Assembly (NCBI RefSeq): GCF_019132875.1
Contig: NZ_JAHSPF010000003.1
Span: forward strand, 248,001 to 312,000
Source of the DNA: Erwinia phyllosphaerae
GTDB lineage: Bacteria > Pseudomonadota > Gammaproteobacteria > Enterobacterales > Enterobacteriaceae
DNA length: 64,000 nt
Reading direction: 5' to 3'
The notes under the pieces were generated by a model, which saw nothing but the letters and a program-made list of their open reading frames with translations, made no database searches and was not told the DNA's origin. This document shows, piece by piece, positions 16,431-26,561 of the stretch (position 1 is the first letter of the stretch; each line of letters opens with the position of its first letter). A program made the translations under genes and the position numbers.

Positions 16431-18083
16431 CTACTTTTTAGTGATATCGCTAACGTTGTTACAAACCACGCCTTTAGGGCAATAGAGATCCATTAGCTTG
16501 AGCGTGACGCCGTTGGTCCAGCCAAAGCCGTCCTGCAACGGATATTCACCGCCGCCGCCGCCGCCCAGGTTTTTACCTTCCACGACATATTTTTCAACCA
16601 GCTTATGCTCCTTGTTATAGGTGGTTTGCACGTTATTTAAGAAGCGCATACCAATATCCTTCGCCAGCGTTTGCTTACCGTAGTTATTAAGGCCTTCTAC
16701 CGCCGCCCACTGTAAAGGTGCCCAGCCGTTTGGCGCATCCCACTGCTGGCCGTTATTCACGTTAGTGGTGACCAGTCCACCTTCTTTCACCAGCTGCGCC
16801 TGTACCGCCATGGCCGTACGGTTAGCCTGGTCTGCCGTCGCTACTTTGAGATAAAGCGGGAACAGCGTGGCAGCGGTCAGCTGCGGTCTGACCTTCGCTT
16901 TCCGCCAGTCATAGTCGGCGTACCAGCCCTGTTTACTGTCCCACAGATAGTGGTTAATCGCTTTCTGACGCTGCTCGGCTAGCTGCGTAAAGTGCTGGCT
17001 GGCGTCCTGATGACCGGCTTCTTTATTGGCACGCGCCAGCGTTTGTTCCAGATGGAACATAAGCGAGTTGAGGTCTACCGGCAGAATATGGGTGGTTTCG
17101 ATAGTGGAAATATCGCCAGGTTTGGCAAACCAACGTGAGCTGAAATCCCAGCCGGATGCTGCACCGGCGCGTAGATCGCGATAGAGTTCGCCTTTGTTAC
17201 GCTCTTTCGCTTTTTCTGCGGTTTCGATGTCATCCATCCACGATTCGGTACGTGGCGTATCGCGGCTATCCCAGTAGCGGTTTAGCAAGGTGCCATCTTT
17301 CAGTTTCACCACGGTTTTTGCGGCATCGCCTGCCTTAAGGCTGTCGGCATCGCTCATCCAGTAGCTGTACTCTTTTTGCAGCTCGGGCAGATACTGGCTG
17401 TAGACGCTTTCGCCTTTATGCGTTGCCAGTAAATCTACCATCAGGCTGAAAAACGGCGGCTGCGAGCGGCTCAGATAGTAGCTGCGGCTGCCGTTAGGAA
17501 TGTGGCCATACTTGTCCAGCAGCGCGGCAAAGTTATCGACCATATCCTGAACGCGGTCCCAGTGGCCGCTTTCGGCCAGTCCCAGCATGGTAAAATAGCT
17601 GTCCCAGTAATAAATTTCCTGGAAACGGCCGCCGGGCACGACATAAGGTTTTGGTAGCGCCAGCAGCGAATCCCACTGGTTTAGCGGTGTACCATTGCGG
17701 GTCAACACGGGCCATAGCCCATCGATATGCTCTCGCAGGCTTTGGCCTGCTGGCGGCACATAGGCCGCGCCGCTAACCGGCAAGGTAAAATTGGTTTTGA
17801 CGAAACGACGCAAATCAAAGTTGCTCTGTTTTCTTTGCATCTGCCAGTCCGCCAGGATCTGGCTGGGACTGGTTTTAGGCAGCGCATCCGCAAACGTTTT
17901 TTGATCGGGAAATAATTTTGCTGCCTGAACGGCCTGATAAAGCGGCCCGAGCGTCACGTCTGGCGGCTGAGGTGCCGTGCTGGCCTGCTGTGAAACCTCG
18001 GCGGCGTTAGCATAGCCTGCCAGCGTAGCCAGCAGCGGGAGTGCCAGAACAGTTTTCCATTGACGTTTTTCAACTCTCTGCAT
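16431..18083 (-). CDS. treA: Periplasmic alpha,alpha-trehalase
   Basis: Glycoside hydrolase family 37 enzyme that splits trehalose into two glucoses in the periplasm, allowing its use at high osmolarity. It has 550 residues, close to E. coli TreA. A signal peptide ends after about residue 27 (YANA). Both trehalase signatures are present: [14 protein letters not shown] at about 150 and [10 protein letters not shown] at about 440, plus a [19 protein letters not shown] block near the end. It is the last gene of the block syntenic with E. coli. The expected dha genes do not follow; T6SS and fumarate genes do. Confidence 0.95.
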   Translation of the reverse strand: MQRVEKRQWKTVLALPLLATLAGYANAAEVSQQASTAPQPPDVTLGPLYQAVQAAKLFPDQKTFADALPKTSPSQILADWQMQRKQSNFDLRRFVKTNFTLPVSGAAYVPPAGQSLREHIDGLWPVLTRNGTPLNQWDSLLALPKPYVVPGGRFQEIYYWDSYFTMLGLAESGHWDRVQDMVDNFAALLDKYGHIPNGSRSYYLSRSQPPFFSLMVDLLATHKGESVYSQYLPELQKEYSYWMSDADSLKAGDAAKTVVKLKDGTLLNRYWDSRDTPRTESWMDDIETAEKAKERNKGELYRDLRAGAASGWDFSSRWFAKPGDISTIETTHILPVDLNSLMFHLEQTLARANKEAGHQDASQHFTQLAEQRQKAINHYLWDSKQGWYADYDWRKAKVRPQLTAATLFPLYLKVATADQANRTAMAVQAQLVKEGGLVTTNVNNGQQWDAPNGWAPLQWAAVEGLNNYGKQTLAKDIGMRFLNNVQTTYNKEHKLVEKYVVEGKNLGGGGGGEYPLQDGFGWTNGVTLKLMDLYCPKGVVCNNVSDITKK

Positions 18084-18654
18084 TGCTAGTTCTCCATAGC
18101 CTGAACGGGGATCTGTAAGTTATTGACCCTGAAACAAACTTTAGACGACATTCTGCATACCGTGTGGCAAATCACGATGAAATGTGATGTGGTCAGGCAT
18201 TTTTTTATTTCCAGTTATCACTGGCAGGGCGCGCGCCGTCAGCAACGTCGGATTTTAATACACTACGGGGCTGTTCACCTTTTATTAAATTTTTTCTCTG
18301 AAAAATTCGGCCAGTACAAGCGAGCATCGACGCTTATTTATTCCGAATGCGTTTTATTTTTTTACGGGGTTTTAGATAATAGCGTAAGTTAATGCATTTA
18401 GTTAAACCGTTAATAAGCTGTTGTAATAAAAATATAGGGCTGCTTATTGCTAAATATTTGGCGCAAAAGCAAAGTTATCTTTGCAAATTTTCAGGTCAAT
18501 CAATATATTGCTTTTAGCGCCTGAAAAAAGGCATGGCGTTATTAATATCCTGATAGTGCAGGTTTATCTTGCACTGCCAAACAGGGAAAAGCCTGTGCGG
18601 GCACAGGACGGATTTCAGGGAGCAACAAAGCTGTTAAAAAAGGGAAATCAGGGC
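18084..18654. other. Divergent intergenic region between treA and the T6SS remnant
   Basis: About 570 bp, AT-rich from 18260 to 18480. It should carry the treA promoter on the left and the promoter of the VasL-type gene on the right. A plus-strand frame at 18123-18392 has no start signal and an atypical composition. Nothing else stands out. Confidence 0.45.
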
Positions 18655-19824
18655 ATGACAGAGTTTGACAATAATATTTTACACACCGGCGGCGATCCCC
18701 GGGCATTACCGGAATTTAGCGCGCTTCGTCAGGAAATAGCAAAGCTAAATACTGTCAGTAATAGCGAGACAGACTGGCAACAGGTTGAGCGACAGGCAAT
18801 CGCGCTTTTCAGGGCTAACGGCATGGATTTACAAAGCGTTGCCTGGTATACGCGGGCAAGAGCGCACAATGCCGGCCTGGCCGGTCTGTGTGAAGGCATA
18901 GAAATTATCACTGCGATGATCAGGCATCAGTGGCCTACACTCTGGCCACAGCCGCTTCCGGCAAGACTGGCTATTATCACCTGGCTAAGTACGGGCGTTC
19001 AGCAAATTATCAGCGAAAGCAGCTACAGGGCGAGCGATCTCGAGCTGCTGCTGCATTTGCGCGAACAGCTGGAGCAAAACGTTGCCACGCTGGAAGAGCT
19101 TGCCCATAAGCATTTAAGCCAGCTGGATCGCCTGGTCATCCAGGTAGCTACGCTTACCGAACGGCTGGCAGCACCGCAAAGCGAGACAAAAGCAACGGCG
19201 CTGGAAGCCCTTAAACGCGGCAATCAGGCCGCATCGAACCGTTATAGCGAGTTTACGCCGCTTATCTACGTGCCGAGAGATTTAACGACGTCTTCAGCGC
19301 TAAACCTTCGTTTCAGCTTTTGGGAACGCAGCCGGGGATTTATTGCCGGGGTGGCGGCGACTCTGGTGCTGAGTGGGCTAACGGTGTGGGCCTGGCAGCT
19401 TATTCAACCGGAACCGGATAAAGCGCAGCGGGTGGCGATGCTGGCGCAGCGGGTCACGCCTGAACAGAGCTGGCAGCGGGATAAATGGCAGCAAATGATG
19501 ACTGCAACCGCGTTGCCGACAGAACAGCTGGGATTATGGCATACGGCGCAGCTCAGGCTGCAAAAGCTGGCTGAACAGGTAGGCGAGTGTGGCGAAGTGC
19601 GCACGGCATGTCTTTCCAGAGCCGAGCTGGAGGCGCAGCTGGTCACTATTCAGCAACCGCTACAGGCAATGTTGCCCGTTGAGGAGCTGCTACGTCGACT
19701 TGAAGCCGATAATTCTTCACCCGTATTACGCGGTAAAATTGAACACCGTATAAAACAGCAGCTGGCGCGTTACGCGCTTATTTTACACGCGGCCCGGCAG
19801 GGTGTCCCGGAGCGGAAGAAATAA
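18655..19824 (+). CDS. VasL-type T6SS protein with ImpA N-terminal domain (TssA-like)
   Basis: A 389-residue protein. The N-terminal ImpA/TssA domain (about 15-150) shows the pattern of DWQQVERQAIALFRANGMDL and later HQWPTLWPQPLPARLAIITWL. A transmembrane helix near 223-245 (FIAGVAATLVLSGLTVWAW) and a C-terminal VasL-like region follow. By family such proteins help build or cap the contractile sheath of type VI systems. ATG 18655 is preferred, with CAGGG upstream; the frame opens from 18481 but the extra 58 residues do not look like the family. It leads a locus whose core genes are mostly gone. Confidence 0.8.
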   Translation: MTEFDNNILHTGGDPRALPEFSALRQEIAKLNTVSNSETDWQQVERQAIALFRANGMDLQSVAWYTRARAHNAGLAGLCEGIEIITAMIRHQWPTLWPQPLPARLAIITWLSTGVQQIISESSYRASDLELLLHLREQLEQNVATLEELAHKHLSQLDRLVIQVATLTERLAAPQSETKATALEALKRGNQAASNRYSEFTPLIYVPRDLTTSSALNLRFSFWERSRGFIAGVAATLVLSGLTVWAWQLIQPEPDKAQRVAMLAQRVTPEQSWQRDKWQQMMTATALPTEQLGLWHTAQLRLQKLAEQVGECGEVRTACLSRAELEAQLVTIQQPLQAMLPVEELLRRLEADNSSPVLRGKIEHRIKQQLARYALILHAARQGVPERKK

Positions 19825-20147
19825 CGCCTGTTTTTAACATAACAATAAAATCACGCCGACCGTAAAATAAAAAAATAACAGGGGGGATCATTTTCTCTGT
19901 CACAATTTGCAGCACCTGGAGTGCTGACCATTCTGTTATAAAGCCAGGTTGATAGCTAATCTGGTTATTTCAGGAAATATCTGGCGTCTTATAAACTATC
20001 AGCACGGTAATCTTAAGAAAGCTTTGGTAACTTTGATTTAATTCGCTAATTTTTTAAAGAATGTCCTGTATATTCTGATGCCTCTGATTACGGCGCATAA
20101 CGAATCTGTTTTTTTACTTTTCTGTCGATATTCACAAGGAGTGATAG
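19825..20147 (+). promoter_or_regulatory. AT-rich leader upstream of the T6SS scar
   Basis: 323 bp with no gene. The 3' end carries a clear AAGGAG ribosome-binding site at 20137-20142 for the reading frame starting at 20148. It presumably holds the original promoter of the tssB-led operon. Confidence 0.45.
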
Positions 20148-20410
20148 ATGAGTGGTTCATACCAAAGTGAAATTTATTGTGCACGCATCAGTATCAATCT
20201 CGATCCATACGCCAGCCGCTATAGCGTCAGCCTCACCTTTCGTGAAATGAAGGGGGTTAAGCCGGAACAGATTACCAGACAGCTGCCGCCGCGCAGGGCG
20301 ATACTGGCTTGTTAGATAGCAATCTGAACAACAATTTTCTGCTGCGCTTTTATATTTCTGGCTCTCTGAGAGAAGTCAGCCTTGAACTTTTTGCGGTGCT
20401 GCGATCATGA
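20148..20410 (+). pseudogene. T6SS deletion scar joining a TssB fragment to the TssK C terminus
   Basis: A strong ribosome-binding site and ATG open a frame whose first 20 residues (MSGSYQSEIYCARISINLD) resemble the N terminus of the sheath protein TssB. A later stretch, SVSLTFREMKGVKPEQITRQL, resembles the TssB middle (L-F-x-x-M-x-x-F-x-P-E-x-x-x-x-Q-x-P). It stops at TAG 20313-20315. In another frame, codons from about 20282 read to a TGA at 20408 with FYISGSLREVSLELFAVLRS, like the end of the baseplate protein TssK. That stop overlaps the tssL ATG as in intact tssK-tssL pairs. The simplest reading is loss of most of tssB, all of tssC and most of tssK. The family assignment of each piece is from memory of motifs and needs a profile search. 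Confidence 0.6.
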
Positions 20411-21054
20411 AAGAAAATGCTCTCTCTCTTGTTGACCGGGTTTTCTCCTCTGGCTGGCTACTGGTGTGCCAGCTGCGTAACGGGCAGGACATCATCGATG
20501 GCGAAGCGCTATATCAGCGAGCCTGCGGCTGGCTGGATAACTGGCAGCAGCAGCTTAGCGAGGCGGGTATCAGCAAGGCCCATTCGCAGCAGATGCTGTA
20601 TGCCGTCTGCGCGCTGCTGGATGAAAGCGTCATGAACCGGGGGAAACAGGATAACGGCTATCAATACTGGATAACGAATCCGCTACAGGTTAAATATTTC
20701 AATGCTATGCACGCAGGCGAAAAGCTGTGGGAGCGGATTGGGATGCTACTGGCAGAGCCTGCGCCCGATCCGCACATGCTGACCTGCTATTACCGTGTGC
20801 TTCAGCTGGGGTTTAGCGGCCTTTATCGGGCCAGCCGCGATAAGCGCCGTGAAGATATTATGCAGCGGCTTGCCCAGCAGGTAGCGCCTTATCTTCTCCA
20901 GGATATTCCTTTAGTTTCACGGCCAAAACGCCTGTACGCGGGCCGCCAGTCTGGATGGTTATTTTGGGGGGGCGGTATCGCTTTGCTGATGGGGCTTTGG
21001 TTACTGCTCTCGTTTTCGCTGGAGCACATTTTTCTGGCGGGGAGGCTGGGGTAG
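20407..21054 (+). CDS. tssL: T6SS membrane complex protein TssL (DotU/IcmH)
   Basis: A 215-residue inner-membrane component of the type VI trans-envelope complex. The DotU domain has the family patterns AVCALLDESVMN and YCYRVLQLGFSGLYR (written here in outline), and a single C-terminal helix (about 183-205, LFWGGGIALLMGLWLLLSF) anchors it with the bulk in the cytoplasm. The ATG overlaps the stop of the tssK remnant (ATGA). The gene itself looks intact, but TssB, TssC, TssK and TssM partners are absent from this locus. Confidence 0.88.
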   Translation: MKENALSLVDRVFSSGWLLVCQLRNGQDIIDGEALYQRACGWLDNWQQQLSEAGISKAHSQQMLYAVCALLDESVMNRGKQDNGYQYWITNPLQVKYFNAMHAGEKLWERIGMLLAEPAPDPHMLTCYYRVLQLGFSGLYRASRDKRREDIMQRLAQQVAPYLLQDIPLVSRPKRLYAGRQSGWLFWGGGIALLMGLWLLLSFSLEHIFLAGRLG

Positions 21055-21057
21055 ACG

Positions 21058-22761
21058 GTGCATAAAATCAGGTTGTTAACCCTACTACTGGCTGCCGGGC
21101 TGTCGCTGATACTGGTGCAGATTTACTGGCATCCCGGCCTGCTTGCTGCCGTCACGGCCAGCGGCATTATCTTTCTTGCCGCGGGCGGCGCGGTATTCTA
21201 CTGGCGGCGGCGGACACCGCAGGATTCCGGCGCAATAATAAACGAAAGCCTGTTGCCACCTGAGCGTTTTGCCGGATGGGTCGTGCTGGTATGCGGTGGT
21301 GAAGCTTCGCTTTTTGCCGCAGGCGAACCTTATCGGGAAACCCAACAGGGATGGTATATCGCCGTTGCAGAACCGGAAAACCTGTCGCAAACGGCGCTGT
21401 ACCTGGTGGAAAAAAGGCCGACGTTAAGCGGCAGGCTGGCGCTGTTGCTGGCCATTATCCCGGAGGAGCAGCAAACAGAAGCCTTCACGCACGGCTTGCG
21501 CAGCTGGCATCGGGCGATAGCGGCATGTAAGTTACCGGTTACGCCACTGCTGCTGGCCTGCAGCTGGTTATCACCGCCGGGAGATAACCCGTCCGAGGCA
21601 TTACACGGCTGGTTTACCCTGCTGCCGGAGCAGGGAATGCAGTTTCACCCGCTGGCAGAGAGTCCGCTTTCTTTATCTGCCTGGCAACAGGAGGCACCCG
21701 CAGTTGAAAGAGAAAGCCGCCTGCACCGGCTACTCTGGCTCGACAGCCTGCTGAAGTGGGAAAAAGCGCAGGTCGCAGCGATTACCGGGCAACACTCCGG
21801 TGCAGTGCCAGCGCTGAAGTTTTGTGCGCGGGGATGGAATTTTACGCCGCCCGGGGCGCTTGAAAATAATCTCTGGCAGCAGCATCTGGCCAGTCAAACG
21901 TCTTTATCCTGTCCCGGCGTTGCCCGGGCTACGTTGCCTTTGCCAGACTGCCTGCTGGCGCAGTTACCTCGCCGTCAGGGGACTGGCATCAGGCAGATCT
22001 TACGTACCACAGGCCTGCTGTGCGGCGTTTTTCTGCTGCTGGCCACGTTGGCTTCCTGGCATCACAACCGCCAGCTGCTGCAGCACGTCAACCATCGCCT
22101 GGCGCTTTATCTTTCACTCCCCGAAGAGCCACCTGAACCTAAGCTCCAGGCTCGGGCAAAACTCAAAGACGATTTACAGCTGCTGGAAAGCTGGCGACGC
22201 GGTGGCGAACCGTTGCGTTACGGACTAGGGCTATATAAAGGCGCGGGCTTGATTGCGCCAGTACGTGCTGCGATTGAAGCCTGGCCGCCGCCGGTGGTGG
22301 CAGTACAGCAACCGCAGACGATTCGGCTGGATAGCCTGGCGCTGTTTGCTTCCGGCCAGTGGCGGCTGAAAGCGGATTCCACTCGCGTACTGGTTAATGC
22401 GCTGATCGATATCAAGGCCAAACCGGGCTGGCTGATCGAGATTGCCGGCCACACCGATAACGTTGGCAGCGTAAACACCAATCAGCATCTTTCTCTGAAA
22501 CGGGCAGAAGCGGTACGCGACTGGATGCGTGATAACGGCGGCATAGCGGAAAGCTGTTTTGTGGTGCAGGGGTATGGCGCAAGCCGCCCATTGAAAAGTA
22601 ATGATACGGAGGCAGGCAGGATGGCTAACCGCCGTGTTGAAATCAGCCTGAGCCCGCAGGCTGGTGCCTGCCCGTTATCGGCTGGCAGCGTACCACCGCA
22701 GGGCGGTGATGTGGCTTTAAACCAGATGGCTACTATGGCAACTTCCTGGCGACAGCAATAA
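21058..22761 (+). CDS. OmpA-domain T6SS-associated inner-membrane protein
   Basis: A 567-residue protein. Two N-terminal hydrophobic segments (about 4-20 and 27-46) and one near 315-335 place a large middle region between membranes. The C-terminal OmpA/MotB domain (about 420-535) has the peptidoglycan-binding pattern IAGHTDNVGS, LSLKRAEAVRDWM and RMANRRVEI. In many enterobacterial T6SS clusters a protein of this type follows tssL and anchors the complex to murein. It starts with GTG, four bases after the tssL stop. The genes normally next in such clusters (hcp, tssH) are missing. Confidence 0.82.
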   Translation: MHKIRLLTLLLAAGLSLILVQIYWHPGLLAAVTASGIIFLAAGGAVFYWRRRTPQDSGAIINESLLPPERFAGWVVLVCGGEASLFAAGEPYRETQQGWYIAVAEPENLSQTALYLVEKRPTLSGRLALLLAIIPEEQQTEAFTHGLRSWHRAIAACKLPVTPLLLACSWLSPPGDNPSEALHGWFTLLPEQGMQFHPLAESPLSLSAWQQEAPAVERESRLHRLLWLDSLLKWEKAQVAAITGQHSGAVPALKFCARGWNFTPPGALENNLWQQHLASQTSLSCPGVARATLPLPDCLLAQLPRRQGTGIRQILRTTGLLCGVFLLLATLASWHHNRQLLQHVNHRLALYLSLPEEPPEPKLQARAKLKDDLQLLESWRRGGEPLRYGLGLYKGAGLIAPVRAAIEAWPPPVVAVQQPQTIRLDSLALFASGQWRLKADSTRVLVNALIDIKAKPGWLIEIAGHTDNVGSVNTNQHLSLKRAEAVRDWMRDNGGIAESCFVVQGYGASRPLKSNDTEAGRMANRRVEISLSPQAGACPLSAGSVPPQGGDVALNQMATMATSWRQQ

Positions 22762-22803
22762 GGGCAGATATATCCGTATGAAGCCGGGTACGATAGTAAA
22801 TTT

Positions 22804-22820
22804 ACGTGACAACGTCACGT
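22804..22820. repeat. Short palindrome after the T6SS remnant
   Basis: ACGTGAC-AAC-GTCACGT, a perfect 7-bp inverted repeat about 40 bp after the OmpA-like stop. No T-run follows, so it is not a standard terminator. Confidence 0.5.
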
Positions 22821-22947
22821 TGCGGTAAGCGTTACGTTACTAACGATGCGCGTTGTGAAACAGCCTGAACGCAACAAAATGGCAAAAGCGGCATCCACAG
22901 CTTCAGGCTGCCCGAAGCAAATCACGTGTCACTGAAACTGCCAGAGT

Positions 22948-23087
22948 GGGCAAACATGCAAAAAGCGGGCGACCACATTGAGCGGGCAAGCATGCAAAAA
23001 GCGGCGATTATATTAAGCAGGCAAAAATGCAAAAAGCGGCGACCATATTGAGCGGCCAGGCATGCAAAAAGCGGCGACCATACTGGC
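22948..23087. repeat. Tandem repeat, four 35-36 bp units, at the fumarase 3' end
   Basis: Units start at 22948, 22984, 23019 and 23054. All contain ATGCAAAAAGCGG followed by a variable C-G-A-x-x-A-T-A-T-T-x-A-G-C part. The last unit forms one arm of the fumarase terminator, so the array looks like successive duplications of that arm. No spacer diversity is seen, so it is not a CRISPR. Confidence 0.85.
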
Positions 23088-23096
23088 CGCCGCTTT
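23066..23096 (-). terminator. Intrinsic terminator of the fumarase gene
   Basis: The minus strand has a perfect 9-bp stem AAAGCGGCG / CGCCGCTTT followed by more T (CTTTTTGC), 31 bp after the fumarase stop. Confidence 0.8.
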
Positions 23097-23127
23097 GGTT
23101 GCGCTGTCGGTTGCCTTTACCGCAGGC

Positions 23128-24771
23128 TTATTTACATTTTGCACACTGGTTCTGCGCAATAAGCGCGAAGAAGTCGTTGCCTTTATCATCGACCAGAATA
23201 AACGCCGGGAAGTTTTCAACCTCAATCTTCCACACCGCCTCCATACCCAGTTCCGGGTACTCTACGCATTCCAGGCTTTTGATACTCTGCTGCGCCAGCA
23301 CCGCTGCCGGGCCGCCGATGCTGCCCAGGTAAAAACCGCCGTACTGGCGGCAGGCATCCGTCACCTGCTGGCTGCGATTGCCCTTGGCCAGCATGATCAA
23401 GCTACCGCCGTTAGCCTGTAGCTTGTCAACGTAGGAGTCCATACGACCGGCAGTTGTCGGGCCGAGCGATCCCGATGCGTAGCCTTCTGGCGTTTTGGCC
23501 GGGCCGGCGTAATACACCGGGTGATCTTTCAAATACTGCGGCAGGCCTTCACCTTTCTCCAGACGCTCGCCAAATTTCGCATGTGCGATATCCCGCGCCA
23601 CGATAATGGTACCGCTCAGCGACAGCCGCGTGGAAACCGGATACTGTGACAGCTGCGCCAGCACCTCTTCCATCGGCCTGTTCAGGTTGACCTGATGCAC
23701 TTCGCCTTCGCCTTGCTGGCGCAGCGCTGCTGGAATATAGCGTCCCGGATTATCCTCCAGCTTCTCAATCCAGATACCTTCCCGGTTGATTTTCGCCTTG
23801 ATGTTGCGGTCCGCCGAGCAGGAAACGCCCATGCCTACCGGACAGGACGCGCCGTGACGCGGCAGGCGGATGACGCGAATATCATGCGCGAAGTATTTGC
23901 CGCCGAACTGCGCACCCAGCCCCAGTTTTTGCGCCGCCTTCAGGAGCGCTTCTTCCAGGTTGCGGTCGCGGAACGCCTGGCCGTGCTCGTTGCCTTCAAA
24001 CGGCAGGCCGTCATAATAGTGTGTTGACGCCAGCTTGACCGTTTTCAGCGTGCTTTCTGCCGAGGTGCCGCCAATAACAAATGCAATATGGTAAGGCGGG
24101 CAGGCTGCGGTGCCCAGCGTACGCATTTTTTCCGTCAGGTACGCTTCCAGCTTGCCGGGATTGAGCAGGGCGCGCGTCTCTTGCCAGAGATAGGTTTTGT
24201 TGGCCGAGCCGCCGCCTTTCGCCATACAGAGGAACTTGTACTCGTCGCCGTCCACGCTGTAGAGATCGATTTGCGCCGGTAGATTGGTGCCGGTATTGAT
24301 CTCGTGATACATATCCAGCGCGACGTTTTGCGAGTAGCGCAGATTGTCCTGGCTGTAGGTGTTATATACGCCCTGCGAAAGCGCGGCTTCATCTCCGCCG
24401 CCGGTCCAGACCCGCTGGCCCTTTTTGCCCATGATGATAGCCGTGCCGGTGTCCTGGCAGGTTGGCAGCACGCCTTTTGCCGCAATTTCTGAGTTTCTTA
24501 AAAACTGCAGCGCCACGTACTTATCGTTTTCGCTGGCTTCAGGATCGGCCAGAATGGACGCTACCTGCTGCTGATGCGCAGGGCGCAGCATAAAAGCGGC
24601 ATCGTGAAATGCCTGCTGCGCCAGCAGAGTTAAAGCAGCTGGCTCGACTTTCAGGACTTCCTGGCCGGCAAACTCGCTGACGGAAACGTGTTCGCGGCTC
24701 AGCAAATAATATTCGGTTTCTTCAGGGGCGAGAGGAAAGGGCGGTTGATAAACGAAAGGTTTGTTCGACAT
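23128..24771 (-). CDS. Class I (iron-sulphur) fumarate hydratase, FumA/FumB type
   Basis: Oxygen-sensitive [4Fe-4S] enzyme interconverting fumarate and L-malate. It has 547 residues and is strikingly close to E. coli FumA/FumB: MSNKPF start, [11 protein letters not shown] with the first cluster Cys, [10 protein letters not shown]-type block and [13 protein letters not shown]. Which paralogue it corresponds to cannot be decided from sequence alone. It follows the DASS carrier by 100 bp on the same strand and is convergent with nothing but the repeat array. Its position opposite a fumarate reductase gene suggests an anaerobic (FumB-like) role: malate to fumarate for use as electron acceptor. 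Confidence 0.93.
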   Translation of the reverse strand: MSNKPFVYQPPFPLAPEETEYYLLSREHVSVSEFAGQEVLKVEPAALTLLAQQAFHDAAFMLRPAHQQQVASILADPEASENDKYVALQFLRNSEIAAKGVLPTCQDTGTAIIMGKKGQRVWTGGGDEAALSQGVYNTYSQDNLRYSQNVALDMYHEINTGTNLPAQIDLYSVDGDEYKFLCMAKGGGSANKTYLWQETRALLNPGKLEAYLTEKMRTLGTAACPPYHIAFVIGGTSAESTLKTVKLASTHYYDGLPFEGNEHGQAFRDRNLEEALLKAAQKLGLGAQFGGKYFAHDIRVIRLPRHGASCPVGMGVSCSADRNIKAKINREGIWIEKLEDNPGRYIPAALRQQGEGEVHQVNLNRPMEEVLAQLSQYPVSTRLSLSGTIIVARDIAHAKFGERLEKGEGLPQYLKDHPVYYAGPAKTPEGYASGSLGPTTAGRMDSYVDKLQANGGSLIMLAKGNRSQQVTDACRQYGGFYLGSIGGPAAVLAQQSIKSLECVEYPELGMEAVWKIEVENFPAFILVDDKGNDFFALIAQNQCAKCK

Positions 24772-24786
24772 TTTTCACCTGCTCAA

Positions 24787-24811
24787 CCCGTAGCCGCAGG
24801 CGGCATACGGG
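24787..24811 (-). other. Hairpin between the DASS carrier and fumarase genes
   Basis: The minus strand reads CCCGTATGCCGCC, TGC, GGCTACGGG: a GC-rich imperfect stem in the 100-bp gap. There is no T-run, so it may stabilise or process the mRNA rather than end transcription. Confidence 0.4.
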
Positions 24812-24871
24812 AAACAATGTTATCTGGCCAGAGCCTGCACGGCCCGGCCAGCAGAATTATTTTTCGGCTAC

Positions 24872-26383
24872 TCAGAACATCATAACCATCCATGGATAGG
24901 CAATCAGCATCATGCCGCCAAGGAAGATAGCGCCAAAGATGGTGCCAAGACGCCAGTAATCTTTGGTAGGCAGATAGCCGCTGCCGTAGTAAATCGGGCT
25001 GGGGCCAGTACCGTAAGGCGTGATAATACCCATAACGCCCAGCGACGTAACCATCATCAGGCAGTAAACCGGCATATTTATACCCGGAATGGCGGCGGCA
25101 ATGGTCAGCATGGCAGGCAGCAGCGCGGTAGTATGGGCCGTGGTGCTGGCAAACAGATAGTGCAGCAGAAAGAAAGCCACCAGCAGCATCACCGCCGCCA
25201 CCTGTGGGTCGATGCCGGTCAGCAAATGGCCGCCTTCTTTACCCAGCCAGGCAATAAAGCCGACCCGCGCCAGACCATCCGCCAGCGCCACCAGCGTGGC
25301 GAACCAGGCGAAGGTGTTCCATGCCGGTTTATTGCTGGTAATGTCGTTCCAGTTCAGTACGCCCGTCCACAGCATCAGCACGACCACCAGCAGCGCGGCC
25401 AGCGCTGGTTCAATCCATGCGGCGGCGAAAATCCACATCAGCAGCGCGCAGCAGACAAAGACCAGCAGCAGGATTTCATTACGGGAAAGTTTGCCGAGCT
25501 TTTCCAGCTCGCTTTTCGCCCAGCGCGGCACTTCATCATTGATTTTGACTTCTGGCGGATAGAACCAGTAGGCCAGCAAGGGCATGGTCAGGATCAGCAG
25601 CACGCCAAGCGGCAGGAACGCCAGGAACCAGCTTCCCCATGAAATCTCAAAGCCGACAATGCTTTTTACCAGCGCCAGCGCCAGCAAATTGGGGGCCAGC
25701 GCCGATAAAAACATTGAGCTGGTGATACAGGCTGCGGTTATCGCTACCCACATTAAATAGGAGCCAATTTTGCGCGCGCTGGGATCGTTAGGCTTTGAGC
25801 CGTACAGCGGCGGCAGGTTGGCGATAATAGGATAGATGGTCCCGCCGCTGCGCGCGGTGTTGGACGGCGTAAAGGGGGCCAGCAGCAGATCGGCGAAGGT
25901 AATGGCATAGCCCAGCGTCAGGCTGCGACGACCCAGGTACTTCACCAGGATCAGCGCCAGACGGCGGCCGAACTGGGTTTTATCGTAGCCTGCGGCAAAC
26001 ATGAAGGCGCCGAAGATCAGCCAGACCGTGGAGTTGCCGAAGCCGCTGACGGCCCATTTAAAAGACTGGGTCGCTACTTTGAATGTGGGATCGTTAAGTT
26101 CTGCCGGGCTGAACAGCAGCCAGCGGCTGAACAGGGCGATAACGACCACCCCGGTCAGGCCGATAACCGCGCCGGGCAAAGGCTCAAATATCAGCCCGAC
26201 GATGACGCCGACAAAGACAGCAAAAAAGTGCCACGCGTAAGGCTCCAGCCCGGCCGGAACCGGCGTGAGCAGTAGCAGCACCGTTATCAATACCGGCAGG
26301 AAAAGCATAATCAGATGTTTTTTAGCGCCTGGAGCGGCGACGGCAGCTTTGGGCGGTTCGGTGTTGGTTGATAGTGGTTTCAT
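24872..26383 (-). CDS. DASS-family (SLC13/CitT-type) dicarboxylate transporter
   Basis: A 503-residue inner-membrane carrier with about 12 helices. DASS signatures include TPSNTARSGGTIYPI (first substrate and cation Ser-Asn-Thr loop) and the second loop near SSTTAHT-like FASTTAHTTALLPAM. Members of this subgroup (TtdT, CitT, SodiTl) often exchange a dicarboxylate or citrate for succinate. Beside fumarase and fumarate reductase, an antiport of malate, fumarate or tartrate for succinate is likely, but the substrate is inference. It is the first gene of a minus-strand pair with fumarase, transcribed from the FNR-box region. Confidence 0.88.
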   Translation of the reverse strand: MKPLSTNTEPPKAAVAAPGAKKHLIMLFLPVLITVLLLLTPVPAGLEPYAWHFFAVFVGVIVGLIFEPLPGAVIGLTGVVVIALFSRWLLFSPAELNDPTFKVATQSFKWAVSGFGNSTVWLIFGAFMFAAGYDKTQFGRRLALILVKYLGRRSLTLGYAITFADLLLAPFTPSNTARSGGTIYPIIANLPPLYGSKPNDPSARKIGSYLMWVAITAACITSSMFLSALAPNLLALALVKSIVGFEISWGSWFLAFLPLGVLLILTMPLLAYWFYPPEVKINDEVPRWAKSELEKLGKLSRNEILLLVFVCCALLMWIFAAAWIEPALAALLVVVLMLWTGVLNWNDITSNKPAWNTFAWFATLVALADGLARVGFIAWLGKEGGHLLTGIDPQVAAVMLLVAFFLLHYLFASTTAHTTALLPAMLTIAAAIPGINMPVYCLMMVTSLGVMGIITPYGTGPSPIYYGSGYLPTKDYWRLGTIFGAIFLGGMMLIAYPWMVMMF

Positions 26384-26561
26384 TTTATCGTCTGCAAGTT
26401 GTTGAGAATGTGGTTTGACGCCCCGGTTTAAGCACGTTTTTAATTATTTGTTTTTGGACTTGCACGCCGTGGTGTTTATAAATCTTCATTTATTTCTAAC
26501 TATCTTTTAACACATTATTAAGCGGCTGTGAAGATAATGCGACTCGTGCGAATTTACAATA

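Noticed and set aside
18123-18392. Plus-strand frame of 89 codons upstream of the VasL-type gene
   Set aside because: No ribosome-binding site, odd composition, and it lies in the treA promoter region.
22948-23087. CRISPR-like array at the fumarase end
   Set aside because: Units are contiguous and similar over their whole length with no variable spacers; no cas genes.
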